A stretch of 51,987 bases of DNA, taken from contig SSGH01000004.1 in the NCBI GenBank assembly GCA_008015835.1, forward strand, positions 1-51,987. The letters are read 5' to 3'. This DNA comes from Lysobacter sp. (GTDB lineage: Bacteria; Pseudomonadota; Gammaproteobacteria; Xanthomonadales; Xanthomonadaceae). Below the pieces are notes generated by a model, which was given only the letters and a program-made list of their open reading frames with translations, did no database searches and was not told the DNA's origin. Of this stretch, positions 26,500 through 36,739 are shown piece after piece. How positions within the stretch are numbered: position 1 is the stretch's first letter; each line of letters opens with the position of its first letter. Made by a program: the position numbers and the translations under genes.

Positions 26500-27512
26500 A
26501 CGGGAATCGCGATCGCGCATTCGTGATCATGGGCACCCGCGAAGACCCGCACGTCGAGCGCGTCGCCGACGAAGTCGCCGCGTTCGGCGACGTCCGCGTC
26601 GAGGTGCTCGACTATCGGAACGATACGAAAGTGTCGGTCGCCGTCGACGGCGAGGGCCGCGTCGGCATGTCGGTCGACGGCGTCGCCTTGCCGCGCGATG
26701 TGTTGATTTGGGATCGCAGCAAAATCATTCCGGGCACCACGGTCTACGTCAAAGGCGACGACCCGAGCGTCACCGGCTTCGTCGCGCGCGAATGGCGCGC
26801 GCTGTATCAGCTCATCTCCGGGCTGTACGGCGACAGAGTGGTCAATTCGCTCGACGCCAAGAAATGCCTGCTCAAGCCGTATCAACAGGTCGTGGCGGCG
26901 GGCGCCGGGCTCAAAGTGCCGATGACGCTGGTGACCAACGACAAGCACGCCGCGATGGAGCTGCTGCACGACTCGCCGTCGGGCTTGATCCTCAAGTCGC
27001 TGTGCGCGGGCAAGATCGCGCCCGGCCCGGACGGCGGCAACGTGCCGTTCAACATCATGACCATGCGCGTGTCCGAACAGGATCTCGGCGCGGCCGACGA
27101 GAGCGAAATCGGCTATTGCCCGCACGTGTTCCAGCACGAGATCCGCAAGGACCACGAGCTGCGCATCGTGATGATCGACGGCAAACCGCATCCGTTCCGC
27201 ATCAATTCGCAGTTGCTCGAATCCTCCGCCGTCGACTGGCGCAAAGGCGTGCACCTGCTCGACTACACGCCCTGCGAGATTCCCGAGGCGCTGGCCGACA
27301 AGCTGCGGGCCTACATGCGCACGATCGGCTTTTTCATGGGCAGCGTGGATATCGTGGTCGACCCGAACGGCGACTACTGGTTCCTCGAATGCAACCAAGA
27401 CGGCGCATGGGGATGGTTGGACGAGGTGGTGAACGGCGCGCTCGCCAAAGAATTCGCCGCCGCGTTCCGTCGCCGACTGCTGTCGCAGACCGCGGAATCG
27501 GCCGATGCGTGA
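26496..27512 (+). CDS. Graspetide-type ATP-grasp peptide ligase (MvdC/MvdD-like), 338 aa
   Basis: The ATP-grasp fold is seen in order: N-terminal pre-ATP-grasp region (FVIMGTREDPHVERVADEV), KKCLLKPYQQVVAAGAGLKV, the ATP-binding lysine in GLILKSLCAGK, then FQHEIRKDHELRIVMIDGK, a DWRKG element and the metal-binding SVDIVVDPNGDYWFLECNQD. The last two blocks match MvdC/MvdD ligases, which join Ser/Thr or Lys side chains of a precursor to Asp/Glu carboxylates using ATP. Here they would act on the 66-residue precursor at 29809. An AAGGAG site precedes the ATG at 26496. Confidence 0.86.
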   Translation: MNGNRDRAFVIMGTREDPHVERVADEVAAFGDVRVEVLDYRNDTKVSVAVDGEGRVGMSVDGVALPRDVLIWDRSKIIPGTTVYVKGDDPSVTGFVAREWRALYQLISGLYGDRVVNSLDAKKCLLKPYQQVVAAGAGLKVPMTLVTNDKHAAMELLHDSPSGLILKSLCAGKIAPGPDGGNVPFNIMTMRVSEQDLGAADESEIGYCPHVFQHEIRKDHELRIVMIDGKPHPFRINSQLLESSAVDWRKGVHLLDYTPCEIPEALADKLRAYMRTIGFFMGSVDIVVDPNGDYWFLECNQDGAWGWLDEVVNGALAKEFAAAFRRRLLSQTAESADA

Positions 27513-27614
27513 GCGCGCGCGCCTCTCGCTGAGCGTCGCGCGTCGCGCCCGTGCCGCATCGGTTCGGCGAACGACGACGGCCCGCATCGTCGCGGCATCG
27601 GGGTGCGCTCGCGG

Positions 27615-29723
27615 ATGAAGAGCATCGTGCAATCCGAAGCGTCCGAGTGCGGCTTGGCCTGTTTGGCCATGGTGGCCGCGCATCACGGCCTGGACTTGGG
27701 CATGGCCGAACTGCGGCGTCGCTTCCCGATGTCGCTCAAAGGGCTGCGCCTGAGCCAATTGATCGAGATGGCCGCGGCGCTCGGTCTGCACGGCCGCGGA
27801 TTGCGCTTGGAAATGGAAGCGCTGCCGCAGTTGCAGTTGCCGGCGATTCTGCATTGGGATCTCAACCATTTCGTGGTGCTGGAAAGCGTGCGTCGCGACG
27901 GCGCGGTGATCGTCGACCCTTCGATCGGGCGACGTACGCTGTCGCTGTCGGAAGTCTCGCGCCATTTCACCGGCGTCGCATTGGAATTGGAGCCCGGTCA
28001 GACCTTCGTTCCCGAAACGCGGCACGAGGCGGTGAGCCTGCGCAAACTCACCGGCCCGGTCCGCGGCCTGTGGCGCGCGCTGGCGCTGCTGTTGCTGCTG
28101 TCGCTCGCGCTGCAAGTGTTCGTGTTGGTCGCGCCGTTCTACATGCAGTGGGTGGTCGATCAGGTCTTGGTGTCGGCCGACGCCTCGCTGCTGACCGTCT
28201 TGGGCATCGGTTTCGCGATGCTGGTGATCGTGCAAGTCGCGGTGTCGGTGCTGCGCGGTTGGACGGTGGTCTATCTTTCGGCGCGGTTCGGTTTGCAGTG
28301 GACGGCCAACGTGTTCGCGCATCTGCTGCGCTTGCCGCTCGACTTCTTCGAGAAGCGTCATCTCGGCGACATCGTCTCGCGCATCGGTTCGGTGCAGCGC
28401 ATTCAGCAGACCATCACCACCAATTTCGTCGAGGCGGTGGTCGACGGGCTGATGGCCGTGGCCACGCTGGGCATGATGCTGGCCTACAGCCCGCTGCTGG
28501 CGCTGGTGACCTTAGTCGCGGTCGCGCTGTATCTGGCGATGCGCATGGCCACGTTCCGGCGTTTTCGCGACGGCAGCGAACAGCAATTGATCGAGGCCGC
28601 CCGCCAGCAATCGCATTTCTTCGAAACCGTGCGCGGCATGCAGAGCATCAAGGTCTCGGGCATCGAGGGCCAACGCCGCTCCGCCTATCTCAACCTGCTG
28701 CATCGCACGGTGGATCGCGAAGTCTGGCTCGCGCGGTTGGATCTGGTGTTTTCCCAGAGCAATGCGTTGGTGATCGGCCTGGAACGCGTGATCGTGATTT
28801 GGATCGGCGCCTCGCTCGCGCTGGGCGGCACGTTCACGGTGGGCATGCTGATCGCCTACTTGGCCTACAAGGAACAGTTCGCCCAGCGCGTGGCCACCTT
28901 GATCGACCGAATGATGGAATTCCGCATGCTGCGCCTGCACGGCGAGCGGCTGGCGGACATCGTGATGGCCGAGCCCGAACCCACCGAGCGCATGGCGGAA
29001 ACGCCGACGAAGCCGCCGTTGATCCAAGCGCGCGCGCTGAGTTTCCGCTACGCCGACGGCGAGCCGTGGGTGGTGACCAACTGCGATCTGAACATCGCGC
29101 CGGGCGAATCGGTGGCGATCGTCGGGCCTTCCGGCTGCGGCAAAAGCACCTTGGTCAAACTGCTGTTGGGCTTATTGCCGCTGAGCGCGGGCGAAATCCG
29201 CATCGACGGCGTGCCGCTCAATCAGATGGGCGCGGGCAACTTCCGGCGCACGGTGGGCGCGGTGATGCAGGACGATCAATTGTTCGCCGGCTCCATCGGC
29301 GAGAACATCAGTTTGTTCGACGAGCAGTGGGATCAGGAGCGCATCGAGGAAGCGGCGCGCCGCGCCGCCGTGCACGACGATATCGTCGCGATGCCGATGG
29401 GGTACCACTCTTTGATCGGCGATATGGGCAGTTCGCTGTCTGGCGGCCAACGCCAACGCATTCTGATGGCGCGCGCGCTGTATCGCCGGCCGATGGTGCT
29501 GATCCTCGACGAAGCCACCAGCCATCTCGACGTCGAACGCGAGCGGTTGGTGAACGCCGCGGTCGGCGCCTTGGCGCTGACCCGGATCATCGTCGCGCAT
29601 CGCCCGGAGACCATCGCCAGCGCCGATCGCGTGCTGGTGATGGAGGGCGGGCGCATCGCGCGCGACTATCGCCCCGCGAAAGCGGAACCGCGGGTACGGG
29701 AGAACGCGAACGGCGGCGATTGA
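27615..29723 (+). CDS. C39-peptidase-containing ABC exporter (PCAT) for double-glycine peptides
   Basis: This is a three-part protein. The N-terminal C39 protease has Q in VQSEASECGLACLAM, the catalytic Cys in the same segment, His in WDLNHFVVLE and Asp in VIVDPSIG. A membrane domain of about six helices covers residues about 155-430. The ATPase has GPSGCGKSTL, SLSGGQRQRI and LILDEAT. It removes leaders after Gly-Gly while exporting the peptide. It follows the ATP-grasp gene and precedes the precursor. I prefer the ATG at 27615; a GTG at 27603 is possible. Confidence 0.95.
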   Translation: MKSIVQSEASECGLACLAMVAAHHGLDLGMAELRRRFPMSLKGLRLSQLIEMAAALGLHGRGLRLEMEALPQLQLPAILHWDLNHFVVLESVRRDGAVIVDPSIGRRTLSLSEVSRHFTGVALELEPGQTFVPETRHEAVSLRKLTGPVRGLWRALALLLLLSLALQVFVLVAPFYMQWVVDQVLVSADASLLTVLGIGFAMLVIVQVAVSVLRGWTVVYLSARFGLQWTANVFAHLLRLPLDFFEKRHLGDIVSRIGSVQRIQQTITTNFVEAVVDGLMAVATLGMMLAYSPLLALVTLVAVALYLAMRMATFRRFRDGSEQQLIEAARQQSHFFETVRGMQSIKVSGIEGQRRSAYLNLLHRTVDREVWLARLDLVFSQSNALVIGLERVIVIWIGASLALGGTFTVGMLIAYLAYKEQFAQRVATLIDRMMEFRMLRLHGERLADIVMAEPEPTERMAETPTKPPLIQARALSFRYADGEPWVVTNCDLNIAPGESVAIVGPSGCGKSTLVKLLLGLLPLSAGEIRIDGVPLNQMGAGNFRRTVGAVMQDDQLFAGSIGENISLFDEQWDQERIEEAARRAAVHDDIVAMPMGYHSLIGDMGSSLSGGQRQRILMARALYRRPMVLILDEATSHLDVERERLVNAAVGALALTRIIVAHRPETIASADRVLVMEGGRIARDYRPAKAEPRVRENANGGD

Positions 29724-29808
29724 TTCGAGGGCGCCGCGACACGAATACCGGCGGAAGCCGGACCCTTGGTGCGGGGGGACTGCACCACCAAAGCAAGAGG
29801 AGTCTCAT

Positions 29809-30009
29809 ATGAAGCCGTTTGTGATGAAGCTGCATGAGAAAGATCACGGTGCTCTCCGTGAATTGCGCCAGAGCGAGCTGGAAGCGGTCAGCGGCGGTCG
29901 CAGCAATGCCGCCCTGCGTCCGCAAGAGCCGATCCGTCTCAACACCGTGACCATCACCCCGAACGGGGACGGTGGCGACGACGGTTGCGACGACGATTGG
30001 ACCTACTGA
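29809..30009 (+). CDS. Candidate graspetide precursor peptide with double-glycine leader, 66 aa
   Basis: A strong AGAGGAG site precedes the ATG. The leader (residues 1-30) ends ELRQSELEAVSGG, a classical double-glycine signal for the adjacent C39 exporter. The 36-residue core contains NTVTITPNGDGGDDG and then CDDDWTY: three alternating threonines (core 16, 18, 20) followed by six aspartates and one cysteine. Alternating Thr upstream of acidic residues is the layout ATP-grasp ligases cross-link by ester bonds. The precursor is the last gene before a terminator. The exact ring pattern is inference. Confidence 0.88.
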   Translation: MKPFVMKLHEKDHGALRELRQSELEAVSGGRSNAALRPQEPIRLNTVTITPNGDGGDDGCDDDWTY

Positions 30010-30049
30010 GTCGCATCGGTTTAATCCGATCGACTGAGTCGCCGTCAGG

Positions 30050-30078
30050 GGGAGGCCGATCCGATCGGCCTCCCTTTT
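30050..30078 (+). terminator. Rho-independent terminator after the precursor gene
   Basis: A perfect 12-bp stem GGGAGGCCGATC / GATCGGCCTCCC with a one-base apex is followed by TTTT. It separates the RiPP transcription unit from the NRPS gene. The rest of the 302-base gap (30010-30311) holds no gene that I can support; a TATAAC at 30214 is a possible -10 without a matching -35. Confidence 0.9.
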
Positions 30079-30311
30079 CGTTGGGCGATGCGGTACCGAC
30101 GCCGCGAGCGGCATCGCCGCGCTGAGGCCGACGCCCGCGCTCGACGTCCACGGTCGAGGCTCACAGTCGAGGCTCGATTCGCCGTTGTCCTATCCGATGC
30201 GATCAAGACGTTCTATAACCGGGCCGCATCTCGATTGACCCCACCGCGAACGCGGATGTACGCTCGGACGACGCAAGGATGCTAGGTACGGAAAGGAACG
30301 CTGGTTTTCGC

Positions 30312-33300
30312 ATGAACGCCCTCTCGAACCATGGATACGCCGCGGCGTCTCGCGTCGACGGCGACCGTGCCGATTTTCCGCTGACGGACATGCAGCGGTT
30401 GCTCGTCGTCAGCGCCTCCGACGGCATGGAATACGCGCTGCTTCCGCATCTGTATCTGGAGGTGGAGCGCCCCGGTCTCGACATCCCGCGTTTCGCGTCC
30501 GCGATCGCGCGCGTGCTTCGGCGTCATCGCGACAGCATCGTCGTGGTCACGCCGGAACTGCGGCTGCGGCGCGTCGAGGCCGTGACGCCGCCGCCGGTAG
30601 CGGTGTGGGATCTGCGCGGGCAGTCCGAATTGGCGACGATGCTGGGTCTCATGCAGATTCGGCATCGCATGTCGAATCGGCCGCTGCCGATGGATCGTTG
30701 GCCGTGGCTCGATTTCCAAGCGACGCGCTACGGCGTCGACGATGTGCGCCTGCACGTCAACTTCAGCAATTTGTTTCTCGATCAGGTCTCGGGCCTGCGT
30801 TTGATCGCCGAGATCGAGCGCGATTACGCGACGCTCGGCGCGGAAGCATCGAGCGCGGAAACGTCGAGCGCGGAAACGATGGAGGCCGGATCTGCGGACG
30901 TCGAATCGTCGCAGCTCGAATCGTCGCAGCTCGAATCGCCCGCGGACGCCGTGAGCATCGAGGCGATCGCGACCGCGCTGGCGCAACGTCACGACGCCGC
31001 CGAACGCGCGCGCGCGTACTGGGCCGAGCGCGTGGCGGCGTTGCCCGCGCCGCCCGATCTGCCGATCGCGCGGCTGCACGGCAATCCGGGCTTGAACCGG
31101 CGTCGCCTCATTCTCGACGCGCCGACCTGGGGCGCGTTCAAAGCGGGCGTCGCCGAGCGCGGCATGAGCCCGGTCACCGGTTTGCTCGCGGTGTACGGCG
31201 AGATCGTCGCCCGTTTCAGCGGGTCGCGCCATTTCATTCTCAATCAAATGATCTCGCGCCGCGTGTTGCGGCGCGTGCCGGGCGTCGAATCGGCGCTCGG
31301 CAATCTCGGCGCGATCTATCCGCTCGAATTCGATTGGCGCGGAACGGCGTCGCTCGAACAACGCGCGCGCCGCCTGCAGGCGACGATCATCGCCGACCTG
31401 GGGCGCACCGATTGGTCGGGCGTCGATGTGCTCGAAGCCTTGAACGCCCGCCATCGTTCGCAGGGCCGCGCCGCGTGTCCGTTCGTGGTGTCGTCCGGTT
31501 TGGCGGGCGGCCCGCAGGAAGAGTTCGTCTACAGCAAGCTCGCCACGCCGCAGGTGTTGCTGGATCATCAATTCTTCGAACTCGACGCCGGTCGCGTCGA
31601 GATCGTGTGGGATGTCGTGGAAGCCGCGTTCCCCGCGGGCTTTCTCGATGCGCTGTGCGGCGCGCACGAAGCGCTGATTCGCACGTTGGCCGACGCGCCC
31701 GACGCGTGGGCCGCGACGACCTCGCTGGTGACGCCGCGTCCTCCATCGCCGCCGCCGCCGATGTGCCCCACGCGCCCGCTGTACGCCGGCCGCCTGTCCG
31801 ACGGTTTGCGGGTCGCCGCGTCGCTCGCGCCCGATGCGCCGGCCGTCGTCTGCCGCGGCGAAGCGCTGCGCTATCGCGAACTCGCCGCCGCCGCCGCCGC
31901 CTTCGCGAACGCGCTGCGCGCGCACGGCGTTCGCCCCGGCGATCGGGTCGCGATCGTGTTGCCGAAAGGCTTGGCGCAGGTCATCGCGGTCTACGCGACG
32001 CTGCTCGCCGGCGCGGCCTATGTGCCCATCGATCCGGCGTCGCCGCCGCGGCGCATCGAGCAACTGGTGAACGATGTCGGCGCGGCCGCGATCGCGGCGC
32101 TCGATGGCGTCGAACAGTCGATCGAACATGCGACCGTGCCCGTGCTGCGGGTCGGCGCCGATGCGTCGGCGGCCGCGGATTCGCCGTTGCCGGTCGATCT
32201 CGACCCATCCGCGTTGGCCTACGTGATCTACACCTCCGGTTCGACCGGGCAACCGAAGGGCGTCGCGCTCGATCATCGCGGGCCGATCAACACGATTCTG
32301 GACGTCAACGAGGCGTTCGGCATCGTCGCCGAGGACGTGATCTTCGGCGTGTCGTCGCTCTCGTTCGATCTGTCGGTGTACGACCTGTTCGGTGCGTCGA
32401 TGGCCGGGGCCACGCTGGTGCTGCCCGATCCGGCCGACCACACCCCGCACGCGTGGTTGGCGACCGTGCTCGAACGAGGGGTCACGGTGTGGAATTCCGC
32501 GCCGCCGCTCATGCAATTGCTGGTCGATGTGGCGCGCGCCGAAGGCGTTCAATTGCCCGCGCTGCGGATCGTGATGCTGTCCGGCGATTGGATTCCGGTC
32601 TCGTTGCCCGACGACATCAAAGCGATCGCGCCCAACGCCAAAGTGATCAGCCTCGGCGGCGCGACCGAGGCCTCGATCTGGTCGATCTGGTACCCCATCG
32701 AAGCGGTCGATCCGCGCTGGCGCAGCATTCCCTACGGCCGACCGATGGCGAATCAGCCGTGGTACGTCCTCGACGAACTCGGCAACGAAACGCCGACGTG
32801 GACCACGGGCCAATTGCACATCGGCGGCGTCGGGTTAGCGCAGGGCTATTGGGGCGACGCGCAAAAAACCGCGGCCGTGTTCGTCGCGCATCCGGTCACC
32901 GGCGAGCGCCTGTATCGCACCGGCGATCTCGGCCGACGCTTGCCCGACGGCGCCATCGAACTGATCGGACGTATCGATGCGCAGTGCAAGATCCAAGGAC
33001 ATCGCGTGGAGCCCGGCGAAGTCGAATACGTGCTGGCGGCCGATCCGCGGGTCAAAGAGGCCGCCGTCGTCGTGGCGGGCGAGGCCAAACAGAAACAACT
33101 GCACGCGTTCGTGGTGCTGCGCGATGGCCCCGATGCCGGCGACGGCGAATCGATCCGCGCGGGGTTGGCGGATCGGTTGCCGAGCTACATGATCCCCGGC
33201 CGCATCGCGATCGTCCCGAGTCTGCCGGTCACGTCCAACGGCAAACTCGACCGCAGCGCGCTGCTCGCGCTCTCCGAAGCGACCGCCGAGACCGGCGCGG

Positions 33301-34253
33301 CGTACGTGGCGCCACGCACCGACTTGGAGCGCACCATCGTCGAGGTTTGGAAAGAAATGTTGGGCGTCGAAACGATCGGCGTCGACGACGATTTCTTCAA
33401 TCTCGGCGGTCATTCCTTCGCCGCGTTGCGCGCGGTCGCCGCGCTGCGCTCCAGAGCCGGGCTCAATATTTCCCTCGGCGGATTGCTCGAATCGCGCACG
33501 GTCGCCCGCCTCGCCGGCCTCATCACCGGGCAGCGGTCGTCGAACGCGTTGGTGCCGCTGCATGCGGGCGCGGGTTCGCCGATCTTCATGGTGCATCCGG
33601 CGGGCGGTTCGGTCGCGGCGTATCGGGAGCTCGCGCGCCGGCTCGATCGCGCGTGCTTCGGGCTCGCGGCGAGCGAGCCGTTGCCCGACACGCTGCAAGC
33701 GCTGGCGAAAGGCTACGTGGCCGAAATTCGTGCCGCCTCGGCGGGCCCGTACACGATCATGGGCTGGTCCTCGGGCGCGGTGATCGCGCTGGAGATGGCG
33801 GCGCAACTGGAAGCGGCGGGCGAACGGGTGACGCGGTTGATCGTGCTCGATGCGCCCGCGCCGACGAATCCGCCGCCGGGCGCGGTCGACGACGCGACCA
33901 TGCGCGCGTGGTTCGACGAAGACACCGCCGGCGCCGATCTGCTCGCGGCCGAACTGCATCACATCTATCCGGTGTTCGCGCGCATCGTGAACGCGTGTCG
34001 CCGCTATGCGCCGTCCACGATCGCCGCCGATGTCGCGCTCATTCGCGCGCGCGATGGTCGCGTCAGCGAGTACGCGGCGCATCCGCATACGGCGATCGAC
34101 GATTGGGGCTGGGCGTCGCGAACCCACGGCGCGGTGACGACGCGCGTCGTCGCCGGCACGCACCATACGCTCTTTAGCGCGGCGCATATCGACGAGGTCG
34201 TGGCCGCATTTCGCGACATGCTTCCCACCGACGCCGAGGCGCGCGCGCAATGA
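30312..34253 (+). CDS. Single-module NRPS: cyclisation-like (Cy), cysteine-type A, PCP, thioesterase
   Basis: Residues about 18-470 are Cy-like: [10 protein letters not shown] start, a SNLFLDQVS motif where Cy domains have DxxxxDxxS, and a TPQVLLDHQ block. The A domain (about 490-990) has [17 protein letters not shown]-like and NGKLDR motifs. Its pocket, read by alignment to standard anchors, is D-L-Y-N-M-S-L-I-W, one change from the cysteine code DLYNLSLIW. The PCP carries LGGHSFAAL (Ser about 1034). The TE has GWSSGAV and THHTLF. It would activate Cys and possibly form a thiazoline. Start 30312 preferred; ATG 30279 is alternative. Confidence 0.9.
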   Translation: MNALSNHGYAAASRVDGDRADFPLTDMQRLLVVSASDGMEYALLPHLYLEVERPGLDIPRFASAIARVLRRHRDSIVVVTPELRLRRVEAVTPPPVAVWDLRGQSELATMLGLMQIRHRMSNRPLPMDRWPWLDFQATRYGVDDVRLHVNFSNLFLDQVSGLRLIAEIERDYATLGAEASSAETSSAETMEAGSADVESSQLESSQLESPADAVSIEAIATALAQRHDAAERARAYWAERVAALPAPPDLPIARLHGNPGLNRRRLILDAPTWGAFKAGVAERGMSPVTGLLAVYGEIVARFSGSRHFILNQMISRRVLRRVPGVESALGNLGAIYPLEFDWRGTASLEQRARRLQATIIADLGRTDWSGVDVLEALNARHRSQGRAACPFVVSSGLAGGPQEEFVYSKLATPQVLLDHQFFELDAGRVEIVWDVVEAAFPAGFLDALCGAHEALIRTLADAPDAWAATTSLVTPRPPSPPPPMCPTRPLYAGRLSDGLRVAASLAPDAPAVVCRGEALRYRELAAAAAAFANALRAHGVRPGDRVAIVLPKGLAQVIAVYATLLAGAAYVPIDPASPPRRIEQLVNDVGAAAIAALDGVEQSIEHATVPVLRVGADASAAADSPLPVDLDPSALAYVIYTSGSTGQPKGVALDHRGPINTILDVNEAFGIVAEDVIFGVSSLSFDLSVYDLFGASMAGATLVLPDPADHTPHAWLATVLERGVTVWNSAPPLMQLLVDVARAEGVQLPALRIVMLSGDWIPVSLPDDIKAIAPNAKVISLGGATEASIWSIWYPIEAVDPRWRSIPYGRPMANQPWYVLDELGNETPTWTTGQLHIGGVGLAQGYWGDAQKTAAVFVAHPVTGERLYRTGDLGRRLPDGAIELIGRIDAQCKIQGHRVEPGEVEYVLAADPRVKEAAVVVAGEAKQKQLHAFVVLRDGPDAGDGESIRAGLADRLPSYMIPGRIAIVPSLPVTSNGKLDRSALLALSEATAETGAAYVAPRTDLERTIVEVWKEMLGVETIGVDDDFFNLGGHSFAALRAVAALRSRAGLNISLGGLLESRTVARLAGLITGQRSSNALVPLHAGAGSPIFMVHPAGGSVAAYRELARRLDRACFGLAASEPLPDTLQALAKGYVAEIRAASAGPYTIMGWSSGAVIALEMAAQLEAAGERVTRLIVLDAPAPTNPPPGAVDDATMRAWFDEDTAGADLLAAELHHIYPVFARIVNACRRYAPSTIAADVALIRARDGRVSEYAAHPHTAIDDWGWASRTHGAVTTRVVAGTHHTLFSAAHIDEVVAAFRDMLPTDAEARAQ

Positions 34254-34709
34254 CGACGAACGCGCGCGCTGCATGGAAGCGAGGCGACGCGGATGCGTCG
34301 CATTTCGACGCGTGCGCTGTCGCGCGGCACTGTCGACATCGGCCGCGCGCCGCGAAGTGTGACGCGAAACATTCGCGCGATCGCGAACGTTTCGCAACGG
34401 CGCGCGTCGGATTGACTTCGCGCTGCGCCGGGCGTTTACTGAGGTCGATGCGCGAATCGCGCGCGGCGATGCGAGGGGCATCGCCGCCGTCGCACGCACG
34501 ACGACGCGTTCGCGTCGCGCATCGAACGAGAACAGCGATGGCCGCCGCGTCCGCCCGACTGCGTTCCGTCGGGAAACGTTCGAGACGCCGATCGATCTCT
34601 TGTCGTCGAGACCGCGCGCGCACCGCGCCGTCTCGCCAACGCGCGGCGCCGGACGCCGCCGCGAAGGAAGCCCGCGATACGCCCGTCCATGGATACCAAG
34701 GAGTGCTCG
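34254..34709 (+). other. Gap between NRPS and carrier protein genes
   Basis: This 456-base stretch carries no gene I can support; an open frame across it is Arg-rich and looks like random GC-rich sequence. It does hold a good promoter (separate entry), so the carrier-protein operon probably starts here with a leader of about 260 bases. Confidence 0.6.
34412..34440 (+). promoter_or_regulatory. Sigma-70-like promoter upstream of the carrier-protein operon
   Basis: TTGACT (34412-34417) and TTTACT (34435-34440) are separated by exactly 17 bases, in a region with no gene. Transcription would start near 34447, leaving a long untranslated leader before the ATG at 34710. Confidence 0.55.
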
Positions 34710-34973
34710 ATGTCTGAAGCGACCACCTACGAAACGCTCGTGAACATTCTTCGCGACGAACTGACGATCGACCCCGCGCGCGTTCACCCGGACGCATCGC
34801 TGATCGGCGAATTGGGATTCGACTCCGTCGCCTTCGCGATCGGCCTCGTCTCGATCGAAGAAAAACTGGGCGTGACGCTCGAGCAGGAAGCACTCATCGT
34901 CTGCAAAACCGTTCGCGACGTGGTCGAGCTCATCGAAACCACGCGCGCGCGCGCCGGCGCATCCGCCGAATAA
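34710..34973 (+). CDS. Free-standing acyl carrier protein, 87 aa
   Basis: The phosphopantetheine serine is in GELGFDSVAFAIGLVSIEEK, with helix 1 (TYETLVNILRDEL) before it and the acidic helix 2 after. AAGGAG lies 8 bases before the ATG at 34710, which decides this start over an upstream in-frame ATG at 34689. It would carry an acyl or aminoacyl chain, loaded by the adjacent acyl-AMP ligase, for the acyl-CoA dehydrogenase-like enzyme and the NRPS Cy domain. It lies 71 bases before the ligase gene. Confidence 0.9.
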   Translation: MSEATTYETLVNILRDELTIDPARVHPDASLIGELGFDSVAFAIGLVSIEEKLGVTLEQEALIVCKTVRDVVELIETTRARAGASAE

Positions 34974-35044
34974 CCCCCGATCGACGCGGCGGGCGCGCTG
35001 CGCCGCCGGTCGCGCGATCGCGAACGATCAGGATCGATCGAATC

Positions 35045-36739
35045 ATGAGCAGGTTCACGACACAAGTATTCGAGACCGCGCCCGCGGCCGACACCGGGCT
35101 GGTGACGGGCGAACCGCGCAATCCCGTTCGGCGAACATGGCGCGACATCCACGACATCGCGCGACGCATGGCGCGTTCGCTCGCCGCCGCGGGCGTGAAT
35201 CCGGGCGATGCGGTCGGCGTATTGATCGGCGAACCCGCGAGCATCGCGCCCGCGATTCAGGCGATCTGGATGCGCGGCGCGTCGGTGACGATGCTGCATC
35301 AGCCCGGCCCGCGCACCGAGCTCGGGGTTTGGGCCGAAGATACCTTCGACGTGCTCGCGATGATCGGCGCAAAGGTCGTCGTCGTGGGCGATGCGTTCGC
35401 GCGCACGCTGCCGCTGTTCCAAGCGAAAGGCGCGACCGCGGTGGCGGTGGAGACGCTCGCTGCGGAGGAGCCGCTCGAACCGGTCGATTGCGACGAAGAT
35501 ACGATCGCGTTTCTGCAGCTCACCTCGGGGTCGACGGGAATCCCGAAGGCGGTCGCGATCTCGCATCGCAACCTCCACGAAAACGCGGCGGCGATGCTCG
35601 CTTCGTCCAGACTCGATCCGCGCACCGATGTGCTGGTCAGTTGGCTGCCGCTGTTCCACGACATGGGCATGATCGGTTTTCTGGTGCTGCCGATGCAGGT
35701 CGGCGCGGAAGCGATTTGCGCGACGCCGGCCGAATTCCTGCGCTCGCCGCTGCTGTGGCCGTCGCTCGTCGCGAAGTATCGCGGAACGATGACCGCCGGG
35801 CCGAATTTCGCGTACGCCCTGCTCGCGCGCCATCTGCGCGCCGCGCCCGACGGCGCGTTCGATCTGTCTTCGCTGCGCTTCGTGCTCAGCGGCGCTGAAC
35901 CCATCGACCATACGACCATCGAGGCGCTGCTCGCCGCCGGCGCGCGCTTCGGGCTCGATCGCACCGCGCTCGTCGCGGCGTACGGCATGGCGGAGTCCAC
36001 GCTCGGCGTCTCGTTCTCCGAAACCGGCGCGGGCGTGCGCTTCGACACCGTCGATCGAGCCGAAATCGAATCGAAATCCTATGCGGCGATCAGCGCCGAT
36101 CCCGCTGCGCGTCATTTAGCCAAACTCGGTCGACCCTTGCCGGGTCTCGAACTGCGCGTCGGCGACGCGGCGAGCGGCGAACCGCCGCCGCGGACGGTGG
36201 GCGAACTGCGCATTCGCGGCGGCGCCGTCTCGCGCTACTACCTCACGCCCAGCGGCAAACAATCGCTGCTCGACGACGACGGCTGGTTCAGCACCGGCGA
36301 TATGGGCTACGTGACCGAAACCGGCGAAGTCGTCGTCTGCGGACGCTTGAAAGACATGATCATCGTCGCGGGCCGCAACATCTTTCCCACCGACATCGAG
36401 CGCGCCGCCTGTCGCGTCGACGGCGTGCGCGCGGGCAATGCGGTCGCCGTCGCGCTCGCCGCCACGGGCATCCGCGAAGAGTTCGCGGTGGTGGTCGAAG
36501 CCAACGACAGCGGCGATGCCGACGTCTGCGCCCGCATCAGGGACGAGGTGTCGACCGCCGTCTACGCCGCGTTCGGCGTCAGCCCGCGCGTCGTGTCGGT
36601 GGTCGCGCCCGGCAGCTTGCCGAAAACGCCGTCCGGCAAACTGCGGCGTTCGGCGACGATCGCCATCGTCGAAGCCGAATTGGCCAAGACCCACAGCCAC
36701 ACCACGCAACGACAACAGGAAGAGGTCGGCGCATCATGA
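35045..36739 (+). CDS. Fatty acyl-AMP ligase (FAAL-like) loading the carrier protein
   Basis: ANL-superfamily motifs are present: LTSGSTGIPKAVAISHRN, SWLPLFHDMGMIGFLVLPMQ, the aromatic-turn VAAYGMAEST, and GRLKDMIIVAGRNIFPTDIE near the C-terminal domain, with the final PKTPSGKLRRSA lysine loop. SWLPLFHDMGMIG is characteristic of FAALs, which pass acyl adenylates to carrier proteins rather than CoA. The preference for acyl over amino acid is inferred from this resemblance. The 564-residue length is normal. The next gene overlaps by four bases, so the two are co-translated. Confidence 0.88.
   Translation: MSRFTTQVFETAPAADTGLVTGEPRNPVRRTWRDIHDIARRMARSLAAAGVNPGDAVGVLIGEPASIAPAIQAIWMRGASVTMLHQPGPRTELGVWAEDTFDVLAMIGAKVVVVGDAFARTLPLFQAKGATAVAVETLAAEEPLEPVDCDEDTIAFLQLTSGSTGIPKAVAISHRNLHENAAAMLASSRLDPRTDVLVSWLPLFHDMGMIGFLVLPMQVGAEAICATPAEFLRSPLLWPSLVAKYRGTMTAGPNFAYALLARHLRAAPDGAFDLSSLRFVLSGAEPIDHTTIEALLAAGARFGLDRTALVAAYGMAESTLGVSFSETGAGVRFDTVDRAEIESKSYAAISADPAARHLAKLGRPLPGLELRVGDAASGEPPPRTVGELRIRGGAVSRYYLTPSGKQSLLDDDGWFSTGDMGYVTETGEVVVCGRLKDMIIVAGRNIFPTDIERAACRVDGVRAGNAVAVALAATGIREEFAVVVEANDSGDADVCARIRDEVSTAVYAAFGVSPRVVSVVAPGSLPKTPSGKLRRSATIAIVEAELAKTHSHTTQRQQEEVGAS

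Noticed and set aside
34250..34717. 155-codon ORF overlapping the NRPS stop
   Set aside because: Arg-rich composition, no recognisable motif, and it runs through the promoter and the ribosome binding site of the carrier protein gene.
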